Shown: positions 1 through 8,117 of the stretch, in pieces | Layout of the letters: every line of letters begins with the position of its first letter | Numbering within the stretch: position 1 is the stretch's first letter | Origin: Pseudomonas mendocina | GTDB lineage: Bacteria > Pseudomonadota > Gammaproteobacteria > Pseudomonadales > Pseudomonadaceae | Length of the DNA stretch: 64,000 bases | NCBI RefSeq assembly: GCF_900636545.1 | Contig: NZ_LR134290.1 | Location: 1,860,001-1,924,000, forward strand | Reading direction: 5' to 3' | Notes under the pieces: generated by a model | Told to the model about the DNA's origin: nothing | Seen by the model: only the letters and a program-made list of their open reading frames with translations | The model's database searches: none | Made by a program: the position numbers and the translations under genes

Positions 1-1
1 T

Positions 2-613
2 GGCTGGCTCGAATTTTCCGACTCGCTGCGCCTGCGTACTTCCTACCCGGTGCTGCCGTGGATCGGTGTGATTGCGCTGGGCTACGTGATCGGCCCCTGG
101 TTCCGCAGCTCGCGCGACCCTCGGCAGCGTCTGCAATGGCTGCAGCTGTCCGGGCTCGGCGCGCTGGCGTTGTTCGTGGTACTGCGCCTGGTCAACGGCT
201 ATGGCGAGAAACCCTGGACGGTCGGGGCGAGCGGGCTGCAGACACTGATGAGCCTGCTCAACATCACCAAATATCCGCCGTCGCTGTTGTTCCTGGCGCT
301 GACGCTGGGCGTCGGCCTGCTATTGCTGGCTGCTTTCGAGCGCCGCAATGAGGGGCGAATGGTGTGCACGCTGGCGGTGTTCGGCAGTGCGCCGATGTTC
401 TTCTATCTGTTGCACCTGTATGTGCTGAAGCTGCTCTACATCGCCGCGTTCGCCATCTGGGGCGCAAACCAGGGGCATTATTTCGGCTTCGCCTCGATGG
501 TCTGGGTCTGGGCCGCGACAGTGGTGCTGGCCGTGTTGCTGTTCCCGCCAACGCAATGGTTCGCGAGGCTCAAGGCGCAGCGTCGCGACATTCGCTGGCT
601 GAAGTACTTCTGA
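2..613 (+). CDS. DUF1624 / heparan-alpha-glucosaminide acetyltransferase-like membrane protein, 3' part
   Basis: The reading frame is open from the first base of the window, so the gene starts upstream and only about 203 C-terminal residues are seen. A GTG at 50 could be mistaken for a start, but the frame continues upstream with residues typical of the family (TSYPVLPWIG). At least four hydrophobic segments are visible, and a YPVLPWIG...GYVIGPWF stretch resembles DUF1624 proteins, integral membrane proteins related to heparan-alpha-glucosaminide N-acetyltransferase. In bacteria the acyl acceptor is generally unknown. The protein ends WLKYF and a bidirectional terminator follows. Family assignment is by motif memory and fairly secure; substrate unknown. 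Confidence 0.72.
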   Translation, partial: GWLEFSDSLRLRTSYPVLPWIGVIALGYVIGPWFRSSRDPRQRLQWLQLSGLGALALFVVLRLVNGYGEKPWTVGASGLQTLMSLLNITKYPPSLLFLALTLGVGLLLLAAFERRNEGRMVCTLAVFGSAPMFFYLLHLYVLKLLYIAAFAIWGANQGHYFGFASMVWVWAATVVLAVLLFPPTQWFARLKAQRRDIRWLKYF

Positions 614-624
614 TCAGCAAATAG

Positions 625-650
625 AAAAGGCCAGGGTTCCCTGGCCTTTT
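625..650. terminator. Bidirectional intrinsic terminator
   Basis: A perfect 12-bp stem (AAAAGGCCAGGG, loop TT, CCCTGGCCTTTT) lies between two convergent genes. It has a T tract on each strand, so it can end both the upstream plus-strand gene and the minus-strand TonB receptor gene. Confidence 0.9.
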
Positions 651-674
651 CATTCGAGCTGCTGGTGCGTGTTG

Positions 675-2726
675 CTATAGCTTCATGTTCACCGACAGAT
701 AGGCCGAGCGGCCCGGTGCTGGGGAGAACATCGGCTGGTCGTCACCGCCCCAGAAGAAGTTGTCGAACCACACGTACTCATACTCGCGATCGGTCAGGTT
801 CTTCAGCTGCAGGTCGAGGCTGGTCGTTGCGGAGACCTGATAGCGTACGTTGGCATCAAGCACCGCGAAGCCGCCGTACTTGCCCTGTTCGTTGAGCGTG
901 TCGATGTAGTAGTCGCCCTGGGCGCGGGCTTGCAGGCCGAATCGCCAGGCGTCGTTTAACTGGTAATCGACGCCGGCATTGCTGATGTAGCGCGGGGTGG
1001 AGATCACTTCGTTACCTGCCAGGGAGCGACCACCGTCGGTGAAGGCGCTGCGTACCTTGGCTTGCTGGATGGCGTGCGAGCCCCATACCGTCCATTGCGG
1101 GTTGAGTTGCGCGGTAATCTGCATGTCGACACCGCGGCGGCGGGTTTCGCCGAGGCCGACCGTGGTACCGGTCGCGGGCATGTTGGACACCTCGTCGGTG
1201 GCGTCCTGCTGCCATACGGCGATACGCGCCTCGGAGCCGGCGAAGGGCTTGAACTTCACGCCCACTTCCTTGCCGGTGTTGATCGAGGGCTTGTACGCAG
1301 CCTGGCCGGTGGTCACGTATGCCGGGCCTTCCGAACCGGTGAGAATCTGGAAGGTACGGCCCCAGTTGGCATATACGTTCGTGTCCGGGGTGATGCTGTA
1401 CACCACGCTGAGCTTGGGTTGCTCGATCCAGCCGTAGTCCTGCAGCTTGGCTTTCTCACCGCTCATCAACTCGGTGTTGCCGGAAAACTTGTCCACCCGG
1501 TAGGCCGGGATGATCTTCAGTTTTTCGATGGGCTGAATGATCGCCTGAGCGTAGGCGCCGGTGTTGTACAGCGTGTAGCTGTCGTCGTTCTGCGTACGTG
1601 CCGGCGGCGCGTCGAAGTCGGTGGGGATGCCGAAGTTGTAGCGATAGCGGCGGTATTCGTTGTTCTGCTGCTCGTAGTTGACGCCACCATCGAGGGTGAG
1701 CATCTCGTGGGCGCGCCAGGTCAGGTTGCTCAGCACGCCGGTCTGCCGTTCCTGCCACTGGCGGCGCTGGCGTGGGGCGTTGCCGACCGGGTAGTCGGTG
1801 AAGGTCACGGTGCGGTCATCGTCGTAGCTGTTGTAGTACAGCTTGTTGCTCAGGCTCAGGTCGTCGCTGAGCTGGAAATCGGCATGCCCGCTGAGGTGCT
1901 TCATGTCGCGGTCGTCGCCGTCGTTGGCGTTCTTCGCCGGCGACTGCGTGCGGCTGGCGGCCAGTTGCCGTGCGGTGAGAAAGCCCGGTTCCTCGGCTTC
2001 GTGATGATAGAGGCGGGCGACCACGCCGAGCTTCATGGTCTGCTCGTCATCGGTGACGAACCACTTGCCGCCCAGTGAGTATTTGTTGGAGTCGCTGTGG
2101 TCACGGAAGCCGTCGGAGTCCTGCTTGGCCAGGAAGTAGTTCTGCGCGAAATTGCCTTCCTCGTGGCCCACCGCCAGCTGGAATTCGCGGGTGTTGAAGC
2201 TGCCGTAGGTCAGGCGGCCATCGGTGTAGTTGCCGCCCTGGCGGGTGACGAAGTTGATGTTGCCGCCGATGTTGTGCAGGCCGTAGCGCGGATCGTTGGT
2301 GCCGCGCACCACTTCGATGTAGTCCAGATCCAGCGGGAAGACCATGTCGATGAAGCGTTGGTTGCCGCTGTTGACGTTGCTCGGCACGCCGTCGATCAGC
2401 GTCTTGATGCCATTGATGTAACCCTCGCCATTGAAGGCGCGGAAGGTCACCTTGCCCGATTCGGCGCCCATGCGCGTCTCGGTCAGCTGAATGCCGGGCA
2501 TTTGGCCCACCAGTTCCCAACTGTTCATCACGGTTTTGTCCTCGATCTTGTCGCTGCCCATGATGTCGACCGACGTCAGGATGCTGTCGGTGCGCAGTGT
2601 GCCCGTGGCGTCTGGGGTGACGTAGAGCGAGCCGAGCGAGACGGTGGAGTTGCCGGGCGAGGCTGCATGGATCTGAGATGTGACCAGTGCGGTCATGACG
2701 GCGAGGGAGGCCGAAGTGGCTTTCAT
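675..2726 (-). CDS. TonB-dependent outer membrane receptor
   Basis: A 683-residue outer membrane gated channel that takes up a metal chelate or similar ligand using TonB/ExbB/ExbD energy. Residues 1-21 (MKATSASLAVM...HAAS) form a signal peptide. The plug domain lies at roughly 45-160, with the characteristic DGVP and VVRGTNDPRYG stretch (IEVVRG). A long beta-barrel follows, rich in alternating Tyr/Trp/Asn, with TonB-receptor C-terminal features (LQLKNLTDREYEYVWFDN). The last residue is Leu rather than the usual Phe. The start has AGGA six bases upstream. A perfect palindrome resembling a Zur operator lies about 125 bp upstream, which would fit a zinc-starvation receptor. The sequence has no His-rich loop, so the ligand is an inference only. 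A siderophore receptor is the alternative. Confidence 0.88.
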   Translation of the reverse strand: MKATSASLAVMTALVTSQIHAASPGNSTVSLGSLYVTPDATGTLRTDSILTSVDIMGSDKIEDKTVMNSWELVGQMPGIQLTETRMGAESGKVTFRAFNGEGYINGIKTLIDGVPSNVNSGNQRFIDMVFPLDLDYIEVVRGTNDPRYGLHNIGGNINFVTRQGGNYTDGRLTYGSFNTREFQLAVGHEEGNFAQNYFLAKQDSDGFRDHSDSNKYSLGGKWFVTDDEQTMKLGVVARLYHHEAEEPGFLTARQLAASRTQSPAKNANDGDDRDMKHLSGHADFQLSDDLSLSNKLYYNSYDDDRTVTFTDYPVGNAPRQRRQWQERQTGVLSNLTWRAHEMLTLDGGVNYEQQNNEYRRYRYNFGIPTDFDAPPARTQNDDSYTLYNTGAYAQAIIQPIEKLKIIPAYRVDKFSGNTELMSGEKAKLQDYGWIEQPKLSVVYSITPDTNVYANWGRTFQILTGSEGPAYVTTGQAAYKPSINTGKEVGVKFKPFAGSEARIAVWQQDATDEVSNMPATGTTVGLGETRRRGVDMQITAQLNPQWTVWGSHAIQQAKVRSAFTDGGRSLAGNEVISTPRYISNAGVDYQLNDAWRFGLQARAQGDYYIDTLNEQGKYGGFAVLDANVRYQVSATTSLDLQLKNLTDREYEYVWFDNFFWGGDDQPMFSPAPGRSAYLSVNMKL

Positions 2727-3059
2727 GAGGGGTCCTAGCGTTGCGTTTTCTAAGTGTTGGGAGGTCGTTGCGTTGTCTCGCAGCTGGTGCTCCAGAGCGC
2801 GCGAGTTGCTGTGTTGTATCGGGGCATCGCGGAAAGGTGCTGGTAAAGATGTTATATCATAACAATTTTCTTGTGCTCGACCAGCCGTTGATGGTTGCTT
2901 GATGACGGCGAGAAGTTCTAGCTAGAGCGGTTGGCTGTGCAACAGCCGGCGCAATGGCCTATCAACGTGGGTTGCAGCGGCATGAACGATTAGACGACAG
3001 CCTGCTAATGGCGTATCAATATCAGGCGTCTTTCGCGTTTCCATCCAGGCAGAATCACT
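2727..3059. other. Divergent intergenic region, TonB receptor / diguanylate cyclase
   Basis: This 333-bp gap holds no credible gene. It contains the Zur-like palindrome at 2850-2864 and a small hairpin, GGCTGT-gca-ACAGCC, at 2933-2947. AT content rises around 2845-2880, consistent with a promoter for the minus-strand receptor gene. I see no clear promoter for the plus-strand gene. Confidence 0.6.
2850..2864 (-). promoter_or_regulatory. Zur-box-like operator
   Basis: TGTTATATCATAACA is an inverted repeat of 6+3+6 bases. Its core GTTATATCATAAC fits the gammaproteobacterial Zur pattern (GTTATA..ATAAC) much better than a Fur box. On the minus strand the palindrome contains TATGAT, a possible -10, so bound repressor would block transcription of the TonB receptor. 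Assignment rests on motif similarity only. Confidence 0.55.
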
Positions 3060-4724
3060 ATGCAGTCCCTGTGTTCGGTCACCGCGCCTGGCAGCGCCAA
3101 TGATGAGCGGCTCGATGGGTTGGTACGCCTGCTTGGCCGGCACTTCGGTGCGGTCGCCGTACTGATTTCTGGCAGTGCAGGTTCACGGCACATCTGGGCC
3201 AGCCACGAGCTGAGCGATGTACAATTGACGAAGATCGACGATGCCTGCGCCACTACGCTGGCCTGGCCGCTGCCGACGTACGAGGGTGAGGCGCTCGGTA
3301 CCTTGTATTTGCTGTGCGAGCAGCCGCGTGAGCTCGATGCCGAAGCACACGAAGCGCTACAGGATTTTGCCAACCTCGCTCACGACCTGTTGGCGCGTGA
3401 GGCGGATGATGCCCGGCAACGTCATGAAATTGCCGCCCTGCAGGGTAGCGAACGGCGCATGGCGCTGGCCATCGCCGGCAGTGGCACCGGTATCTGGGAC
3501 CGTAACGTGGTCACCGGTGAGATTCATTACTCAAGCAGCTGGAAGGCGCTGCTCGGTTACGCCGAGCACGAAATCGGCAATCGCATTGAAGAGAGCTACA
3601 CCCGCGTGCATCCGGCCGATCTCGATTATGTGCGCGCCACCATTCAGGCGCATCTGGACCAGCGCACCGCGGCCTATGAAGTCGAGCATCGCCTGCGCTG
3701 CCGCGATGGCCAGTACAAATGGGTGTGTAGCCGTGGCAAGGTGGTCGAGCGCGACATACACGGCAAGCCGCTGCGCATGGTTGGCACCACCACCGACATC
3801 ACCGCCATGCGCCGACTATCGGAACAGGTGCAGCAGGCGGCGGCCCTGATGACCGACCTGACCAACGAAATTCCCGGCATGGTCTTCCAGTTCCGTCGGC
3901 GAGCCGATGGCGAGTTGGCCTTCACCTATGTCAGTGCTGGCGCGCAAGCCATCTGTGGCCTGAGTGCGGCGCACCTGATGCAGGATGCACAGGCGCTGGC
4001 AGCCATCGTTCACCCGGACGACCGCATGGCCTTCATCGACTCGTTCGAGCTCTCTGCCGAGGAACTGACGCCCTGGCATCTGGCGTTTCGTGTTCAGGTA
4101 CCGGGGCGCGAGATTGCCTGGTGCCAGGGGGAAGCCCGCCCGCGCCGCGAAGAAGACGGCAGCGTGATCTGGCACGGTTTCATGACCGACGTGACCGAGC
4201 GCAAACAGATCGAGGCCGAGCTGCAGGCATTCGCCACCACCGACTTCCTCACTCAGCTCGCCAACCGCCGGCACTTCATGCATCGGCTCGAAGCCGAGCT
4301 GGCACGTCTGCAGCGCAGCCCGGAGCAGAGCGCGGCGATCCTGATGTTCGACCTCGATTACTTCAAGGCCATCAATGACCGCTGGGGCCATAACGTTGGC
4401 GATCAGGCTCTGCGCCACTTCGCCGCAATCCTCAGCAGCCAGCTGCGCAGGACCGACACCGCCGGGCGCCTGGGCGGCGAGGAGTTCGCCGTGGTACTCA
4501 GCGAGGCGAGCCTGGACAAGGCCATGCACTTCGCCGCGCGCATCCAGAATGAGCTGGCAAGTACGCCCATCCAACACGCGGGAGAGCAGATCTACCTGGC
4601 CGTCAGCGTTGGCATCTCCTCGCTCAATGCTGGCGATGCCAGCGTCGAGGCGGCCCTGTCACGCAGCGATATCGCCCTTTACTGCGCCAAGCGCGGTGGG
4701 CGAAATCGCATCGAGCAGCACTGA
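3060..4724 (+). CDS. Diguanylate cyclase with GAF-like, two PAS and GGDEF domains
   Basis: Probable synthesis of cyclic di-GMP from two GTP in the cytosol. An N-terminal GAF-like region (about 10-115) is followed by two PAS/PAC units, about 135-255 (ending VGTTTDITAMRRL) and about 265-385 (ending GFMTDVTERKQIEAEL). A GGDEF domain occupies about 390-554. The active-site loop is GGEEF at residues 472-476, a catalytically competent variant. The inhibitory I-site RRTD lies five residues before it (463-466), so product feedback is expected. There is no transmembrane segment and no EAL domain. The PAS domains probably sense a cytosolic signal or cofactor; nothing visible identifies which. It is divergent from the TonB receptor, and its 3' end meets the convergent PfpI gene with 12 bp between. 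Confidence 0.9.
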   Translation: MQSLCSVTAPGSANDERLDGLVRLLGRHFGAVAVLISGSAGSRHIWASHELSDVQLTKIDDACATTLAWPLPTYEGEALGTLYLLCEQPRELDAEAHEALQDFANLAHDLLAREADDARQRHEIAALQGSERRMALAIAGSGTGIWDRNVVTGEIHYSSSWKALLGYAEHEIGNRIEESYTRVHPADLDYVRATIQAHLDQRTAAYEVEHRLRCRDGQYKWVCSRGKVVERDIHGKPLRMVGTTTDITAMRRLSEQVQQAAALMTDLTNEIPGMVFQFRRRADGELAFTYVSAGAQAICGLSAAHLMQDAQALAAIVHPDDRMAFIDSFELSAEELTPWHLAFRVQVPGREIAWCQGEARPRREEDGSVIWHGFMTDVTERKQIEAELQAFATTDFLTQLANRRHFMHRLEAELARLQRSPEQSAAILMFDLDYFKAINDRWGHNVGDQALRHFAAILSSQLRRTDTAGRLGGEEFAVVLSEASLDKAMHFAARIQNELASTPIQHAGEQIYLAVSVGISSLNAGDASVEAALSRSDIALYCAKRGGRNRIEQH

Positions 4725-4736
4725 TGGAAATCTCGC

Positions 4737-5297
4737 TCAAGCAGCCCGCAACGCCTGGCTGATCGCATCATTGAAGGCGGGAATGTCGTCCGGGTTGCGT
4801 GAGGTGATCAACGTCCAGTTCTGCCCCGGACACACTTGCACCTCGGCGTCTACCCAGCTCGCACCGGCGTTGGCCAGATCCAGGCGCACGCTGGAGTAGG
4901 ACGTCATCACCTTGCCCGGCACCACGCCTGCATCGATCAGCAGCCAGGGGCCGTGGCAGATCGCCGCGACCGTCTTGCCGGCATCACGAAACTCCTGCAC
5001 CAGGCGCTGCGCGTCTTCGTCCTGGCGCAGGGTATCGGCATTCACCGTGCCGCCAGGAATCACCAGCAGCTCGTAGTCCGCAGCGCTCAGCCCCTTGAGC
5101 TGAGTGTCGGACTGCACGCTGACGTCCTTCTCGCTGTCCTTCAGCCACGTCTCGGCCTCGCCGCCCTTGACGCTGGCATGGGTGACGCTCGCGCCCTGAT
5201 CCTTCAGTGCCTGCATCGGCTTGAGCAACTCGTCGCGCTCGATGCCCGTGTTGGCGGTGATGAACAGCACCTTCTTGCCTTGCAGATTCGAACTCAT
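4737..5297 (-). CDS. DJ-1/PfpI family protein (protease/deglycase type)
   Basis: A 186-residue class I glutamine amidotransferase-like protein of the PfpI subfamily; members are reported as proteases, chaperones or glyoxal-adduct deglycases. The nucleophile elbow AAICHGPW places Cys114 next to His115, and Glu20 in NTGIERDEL matches the conserved acidic partner. The start is ATG 5297, chosen because GGAGG lies seven bases upstream; an in-frame upstream ATG at 5360 lacks support. It is a single-gene unit, convergent with the diguanylate cyclase gene. Stress protection is a family-level inference. Confidence 0.88.
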   Translation of the reverse strand: MSSNLQGKKVLFITANTGIERDELLKPMQALKDQGASVTHASVKGGEAETWLKDSEKDVSVQSDTQLKGLSAADYELLVIPGGTVNADTLRQDEDAQRLVQEFRDAGKTVAAICHGPWLLIDAGVVPGKVMTSYSSVRLDLANAGASWVDAEVQVCPGQNWTLITSRNPDDIPAFNDAISQALRAA

Positions 5298-5442
5298 GAT
5301 CGATACCTCCGCTGATGCGCCGCACGGCGCGGTGAGTGGTCGCGTTGGTGAACGCGGCATGTATCAGGATTGAAAGGTGCAAGAAGCAGAAGTTCGACTT
5401 GATTGGCGGGTGGTGGCTGCCATCAGGCTCGTTTGCGGCGGT

Positions 5443-5988
5443 TCACAGATTCGCCGATGGCAACTGCAACCAGATCGAAAACACGCCCAGCACGCTCCAG
5501 AAAACGATGAACAGCCAGGGCGAGCGCAGGAAGAACAGCAGCGACTTGTAGGTGCTCTCCCGGCTGGCCTCCTTCTCGCTGAACAACGGTGAGTCGTCGT
5601 AGGCATGGCCGAATTCGGGATCGCTGCGCAGCAACTGTTCCTGCTTGTAGTGCCAGTGCTCGATGATCGTCGCGGAGGCCCTGATTCCCGGCCAGGCGTG
5701 CAGTGAGCTGATGATACCCAGCAGCGTGAACAGCGCCGGAACCACCAAGGTGAATACCGCTCCCCAGTTTTCGTTCAGGTTGGCCATGGACGATGCATAG
5801 GCGATCACCAGAAACGACTGCGCCGTCAGATAGGAATTGGTGCGCCCCGCCAGCAGGCTGGTTTCGTACTGAATTTCCCGCCGATAGAAATCGAGGCGCT
5901 CCTTCGGCGTGCCGAAAATCATCAACTCCGCCTGCTTCTCTCGCTGGGTGTCATGCGTTTCGGTGGTAATGATTCGCGAGGTCTTCAT
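5443..5988 (-). CDS. Hypothetical small membrane protein
   Basis: A 181-residue protein of unknown function. The N-terminal 45 residues are charged (ERLDFYRREIQYE). Two hydrophobic segments follow at about 52-70 and 75-97, then a soluble stretch rich in Glu/Tyr/His (about 100-155) and a last hydrophobic segment at about 157-178 (SPWLFIVFWSVLGVF). No signal peptide or catalytic motif is visible. It stands alone between the PfpI gene and the LysR gene, both on the same strand but separated by 145 and 162 bp. I do not recognise the family with certainty; it resembles the small cytoplasmic-facing membrane proteins annotated as RipA-like. Confidence 0.6.
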   Translation of the reverse strand: MKTSRIITTETHDTQREKQAELMIFGTPKERLDFYRREIQYETSLLAGRTNSYLTAQSFLVIAYASSMANLNENWGAVFTLVVPALFTLLGIISSLHAWPGIRASATIIEHWHYKQEQLLRSDPEFGHAYDDSPLFSEKEASRESTYKSLLFFLRSPWLFIVFWSVLGVFSIWLQLPSANL

Positions 5989-6150
5989 CGGTGTCGCTCG
6001 GCTAACGGTCTGGAGAGATGCAGGCGGGGAATGAGGATTTAGACTGCGTGCGTCTCAGTTATTCAGAGTTTTTTGTCCAGACGATGCCGGCCGCCGGCTG
6101 AGCCAGGCACAGGCGGCCGGAGCCAAGGCGAGTAGCGTTTATCCGCTTGC

Positions 6151-7068
6151 TCAGGCGTGACGATTTGGCTGGGGACGACCTTCCAGTTCGCTGAAGAGCC
6201 AGTCCTGGAAACTGCGGATCTTGGGAAGCTCCGCTCGCGATCTCAGAAGGTTGAACGTATAACCCTGGACCTTGGGGCCCGTCATGCCGAGAGGGGCGAC
6301 CAGGCGCCCGCTATCGAGTTCTCGCTGCACCAGCAGCAGGCTTTCCAGGCAAATTCCCTGACCATCCACCGCAGCACTGATCGCCATGAACGAGCGATCG
6401 AAACGTGGCCCACGAGAGATGTCCAGAGGGACCTTGCGGTGTTGGCGCATCCAGTCGCGCCAGCTGATCAGGCACACTTCGCTGTGAATCAAAGTGTGAT
6501 GACGCAGATCTTCCGGCGCGCGGATTGCGTGTGCGCCGTTCGCAAGTGATGGCGCACAGAGCGGCACGATGGTTTCTGCAGGGAAGGGCAGCACCATGGT
6601 GCCGGCGGGTTGCAGCCGTTTCATGCCATAGCGGATATCGATGTCCACGCCCTGGGTCAGCAGGTCTGCAGGTGCGGGATACGAAGCATTCAGCCGCACG
6701 TCGATGTCCGGTTCCAACGCGCTGAAACGGGCCAGGCGCGGCATCAGCCACTGCGTGGCGAAACTGGGTGTGGAGTGCACGGTGAGGATGTCGCTTTTTG
6801 CGGTGCGCCCCAGCTCACGGGTGGCGATGTCGATCCTGGCAAAGGCCGCCGAGACCTCTTCCGCATACACACGGCCGGCATCGGTCAATACCACCGCGCG
6901 GTGAACGCGGTGGAACAGGCGCACACCAAATTGCTCTTCGAGCAGCTTGATCTGGTGGCTGACAGCCGAGGGGGTAACGAACAGCTCCTCCGCCGCGAGT
7001 GCGAATGACGACAGTCTCGCGGCTGCTTCGAATGCCTGAATGGCTTTGAGGGAAACCCGGTTTTGCAT
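6151..7068 (-). CDS. LysR-type regulator, GcvA/AmpR-like, of the transketolase/TRAP operon
   Basis: A 305-residue LysR-family transcription factor. The winged helix-turn-helix occupies about 5-65 (AFEAAARLSSFALAAEELF, then TPSAVSHQIKLLEEQFG). The effector-binding domain follows from about 92, with the GcvA-subgroup marker TPSFATQWLMPRL. It is divergent from the transketolase gene. Two TGAGCTCA palindromes lie in the shared 197-bp intergenic region, one only 13 bp upstream of this start, which fits autorepression plus activation of the operon. The inducer is presumably the substrate or an early intermediate of the operon's pathway; this is inference from gene placement. Confidence 0.9.
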   Translation of the reverse strand: MQNRVSLKAIQAFEAAARLSSFALAAEELFVTPSAVSHQIKLLEEQFGVRLFHRVHRAVVLTDAGRVYAEEVSAAFARIDIATRELGRTAKSDILTVHSTPSFATQWLMPRLARFSALEPDIDVRLNASYPAPADLLTQGVDIDIRYGMKRLQPAGTMVLPFPAETIVPLCAPSLANGAHAIRAPEDLRHHTLIHSEVCLISWRDWMRQHRKVPLDISRGPRFDRSFMAISAAVDGQGICLESLLLVQRELDSGRLVAPLGMTGPKVQGYTFNLLRSRAELPKIRSFQDWLFSELEGRPQPNRHA

Positions 7069-7080
7069 GGCGTTTTCACA

Positions 7081-7126
7081 TGAGCTCAGTTCACCTATCT
7101 GCCTTAACTATTCGTTTGAGCTCAAA
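7081..7126. promoter_or_regulatory. Paired palindromic operators between lysR and transketolase genes
   Basis: TGAGCTCA occurs at 7081-7088 and again within the perfect 12-bp palindrome TTTGAGCTCAAA at 7115-7126. The two centres are 36 bp apart, 3.4 helical turns. Two spaced dyads in a LysR-divergent promoter match the usual recognition/activation site arrangement, although the motif is not the common T-N11-A core. Confidence 0.5.
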
Positions 7127-7265
7127 AAATCAAGGGAATACGCTTTATCTCACTCGCCAAGCGTGCTGATTCAGCGCCCCCTGGCAAGCCTGGAGAGGCT
7201 CTCTCCAACCGAGACATATGAGGCTCCGGCAGCATCCAGTGTCGGGCCATAGCAAGGAGAACCGC

Positions 7266-8117
7266 GTGCAGAACAATAATTCTTCCGTCCACGCCAAGGT
7301 TGCCGAAGGCGCCTACCGCATCCGCCGCTTCGCGCTGCAGATGGGCGAGGTCCAAGGCCAAGGCTATGTCGGTCAGGCGCTGGGTTACGCCGACGTGCTG
7401 GCGACCGCCTATTGCCATGCGCTGAATCTGCGTCCAGAAGACCCAAGCTGGGAGGGCCGCGACCGCTTTCTGCTGTCCCACGGCCATTACGCCATCGCGT
7501 TCTACGCGGCGCTGATCGAGGCGAAGATCATTCCCGAGGACGAACTGGAAACCTACGGCAGCGATGACAGCCGCCTGCCCATGTCCGGCATGGCGACCTA
7601 TACCCCGGGCATGGAAATGTCGGGTGGCTCGCTCGGCCAGGGCCTGCCGATTGCCGTGGGCATGGCGCTCGGTCTGCGTCTTAAGGGCAACCCGGCTTTC
7701 GTCTACAACTCGATGTCCGATGGCGAACTCGACGAAGGCTCGACCTGGGAAGCCGCCATGAGCGCGGCTCACCACGGCCTGGGCAACCTGATTTGCCTGG
7801 TGGACATCAACAACCAGCAAGCCGATGGCCCTTCGACCAAGGTGCTGGGCTTCGAGCCGCTCGCCGACAAGTGGGCCGCGTTCGGCTGGCATGTTCAGCG
7901 TGTTGATGGCAATGACCTCGCCGCGGTCATCGAGGCCTTCGACACTGCGCGCAACCTCACCGAAGCCAAGCCGCGCGTGATCCTCTGCGACACCCTGATG
8001 GGCAAGGGCGTGCCATTCCTCGAAACCCGCGAGAAGAACCACTTCATTCGCGTCGACCAGGCCGAGTGGCAGCAAGCCCTCGATATTCTCGACCAAGCCC
8101 AGGGAGCCGCCCGATGA
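7266..8117 (+). CDS. Transketolase, N-terminal (TPP/Mg-binding) subunit
   Basis: The PP half of a split transketolase, 283 residues. With the next gene product it would form a thiamine-diphosphate enzyme moving two-carbon ketol units. Visible motifs include SHGHYAIA (about 71-78), GGSLGQGLPIAVG (120-132), and the TPP/Mg motif SDGELDEG (151-158) with INN at 181-183. The start is GTG 7266, supported by AAGGAG six bases upstream; the in-frame ATG at 7218 has none. The stop overlaps the start of the next gene (ATGA), so translation is coupled. Housekeeping transketolase is a single chain, so this split pair is probably a dedicated catabolic enzyme. Its real acceptor and donor are unknown. Confidence 0.9.
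   Translation: MQNNNSSVHAKVAEGAYRIRRFALQMGEVQGQGYVGQALGYADVLATAYCHALNLRPEDPSWEGRDRFLLSHGHYAIAFYAALIEAKIIPEDELETYGSDDSRLPMSGMATYTPGMEMSGGSLGQGLPIAVGMALGLRLKGNPAFVYNSMSDGELDEGSTWEAAMSAAHHGLGNLICLVDINNQQADGPSTKVLGFEPLADKWAAFGWHVQRVDGNDLAAVIEAFDTARNLTEAKPRVILCDTLMGKGVPFLETREKNHFIRVDQAEWQQALDILDQAQGAAR

Noticed and set aside
2850..2864. Fur box for the TonB receptor
   Set aside because: The dyad lacks the GATAATGATWATCATTATC pattern; the GTTATA..ATAAC arms fit Zur better.
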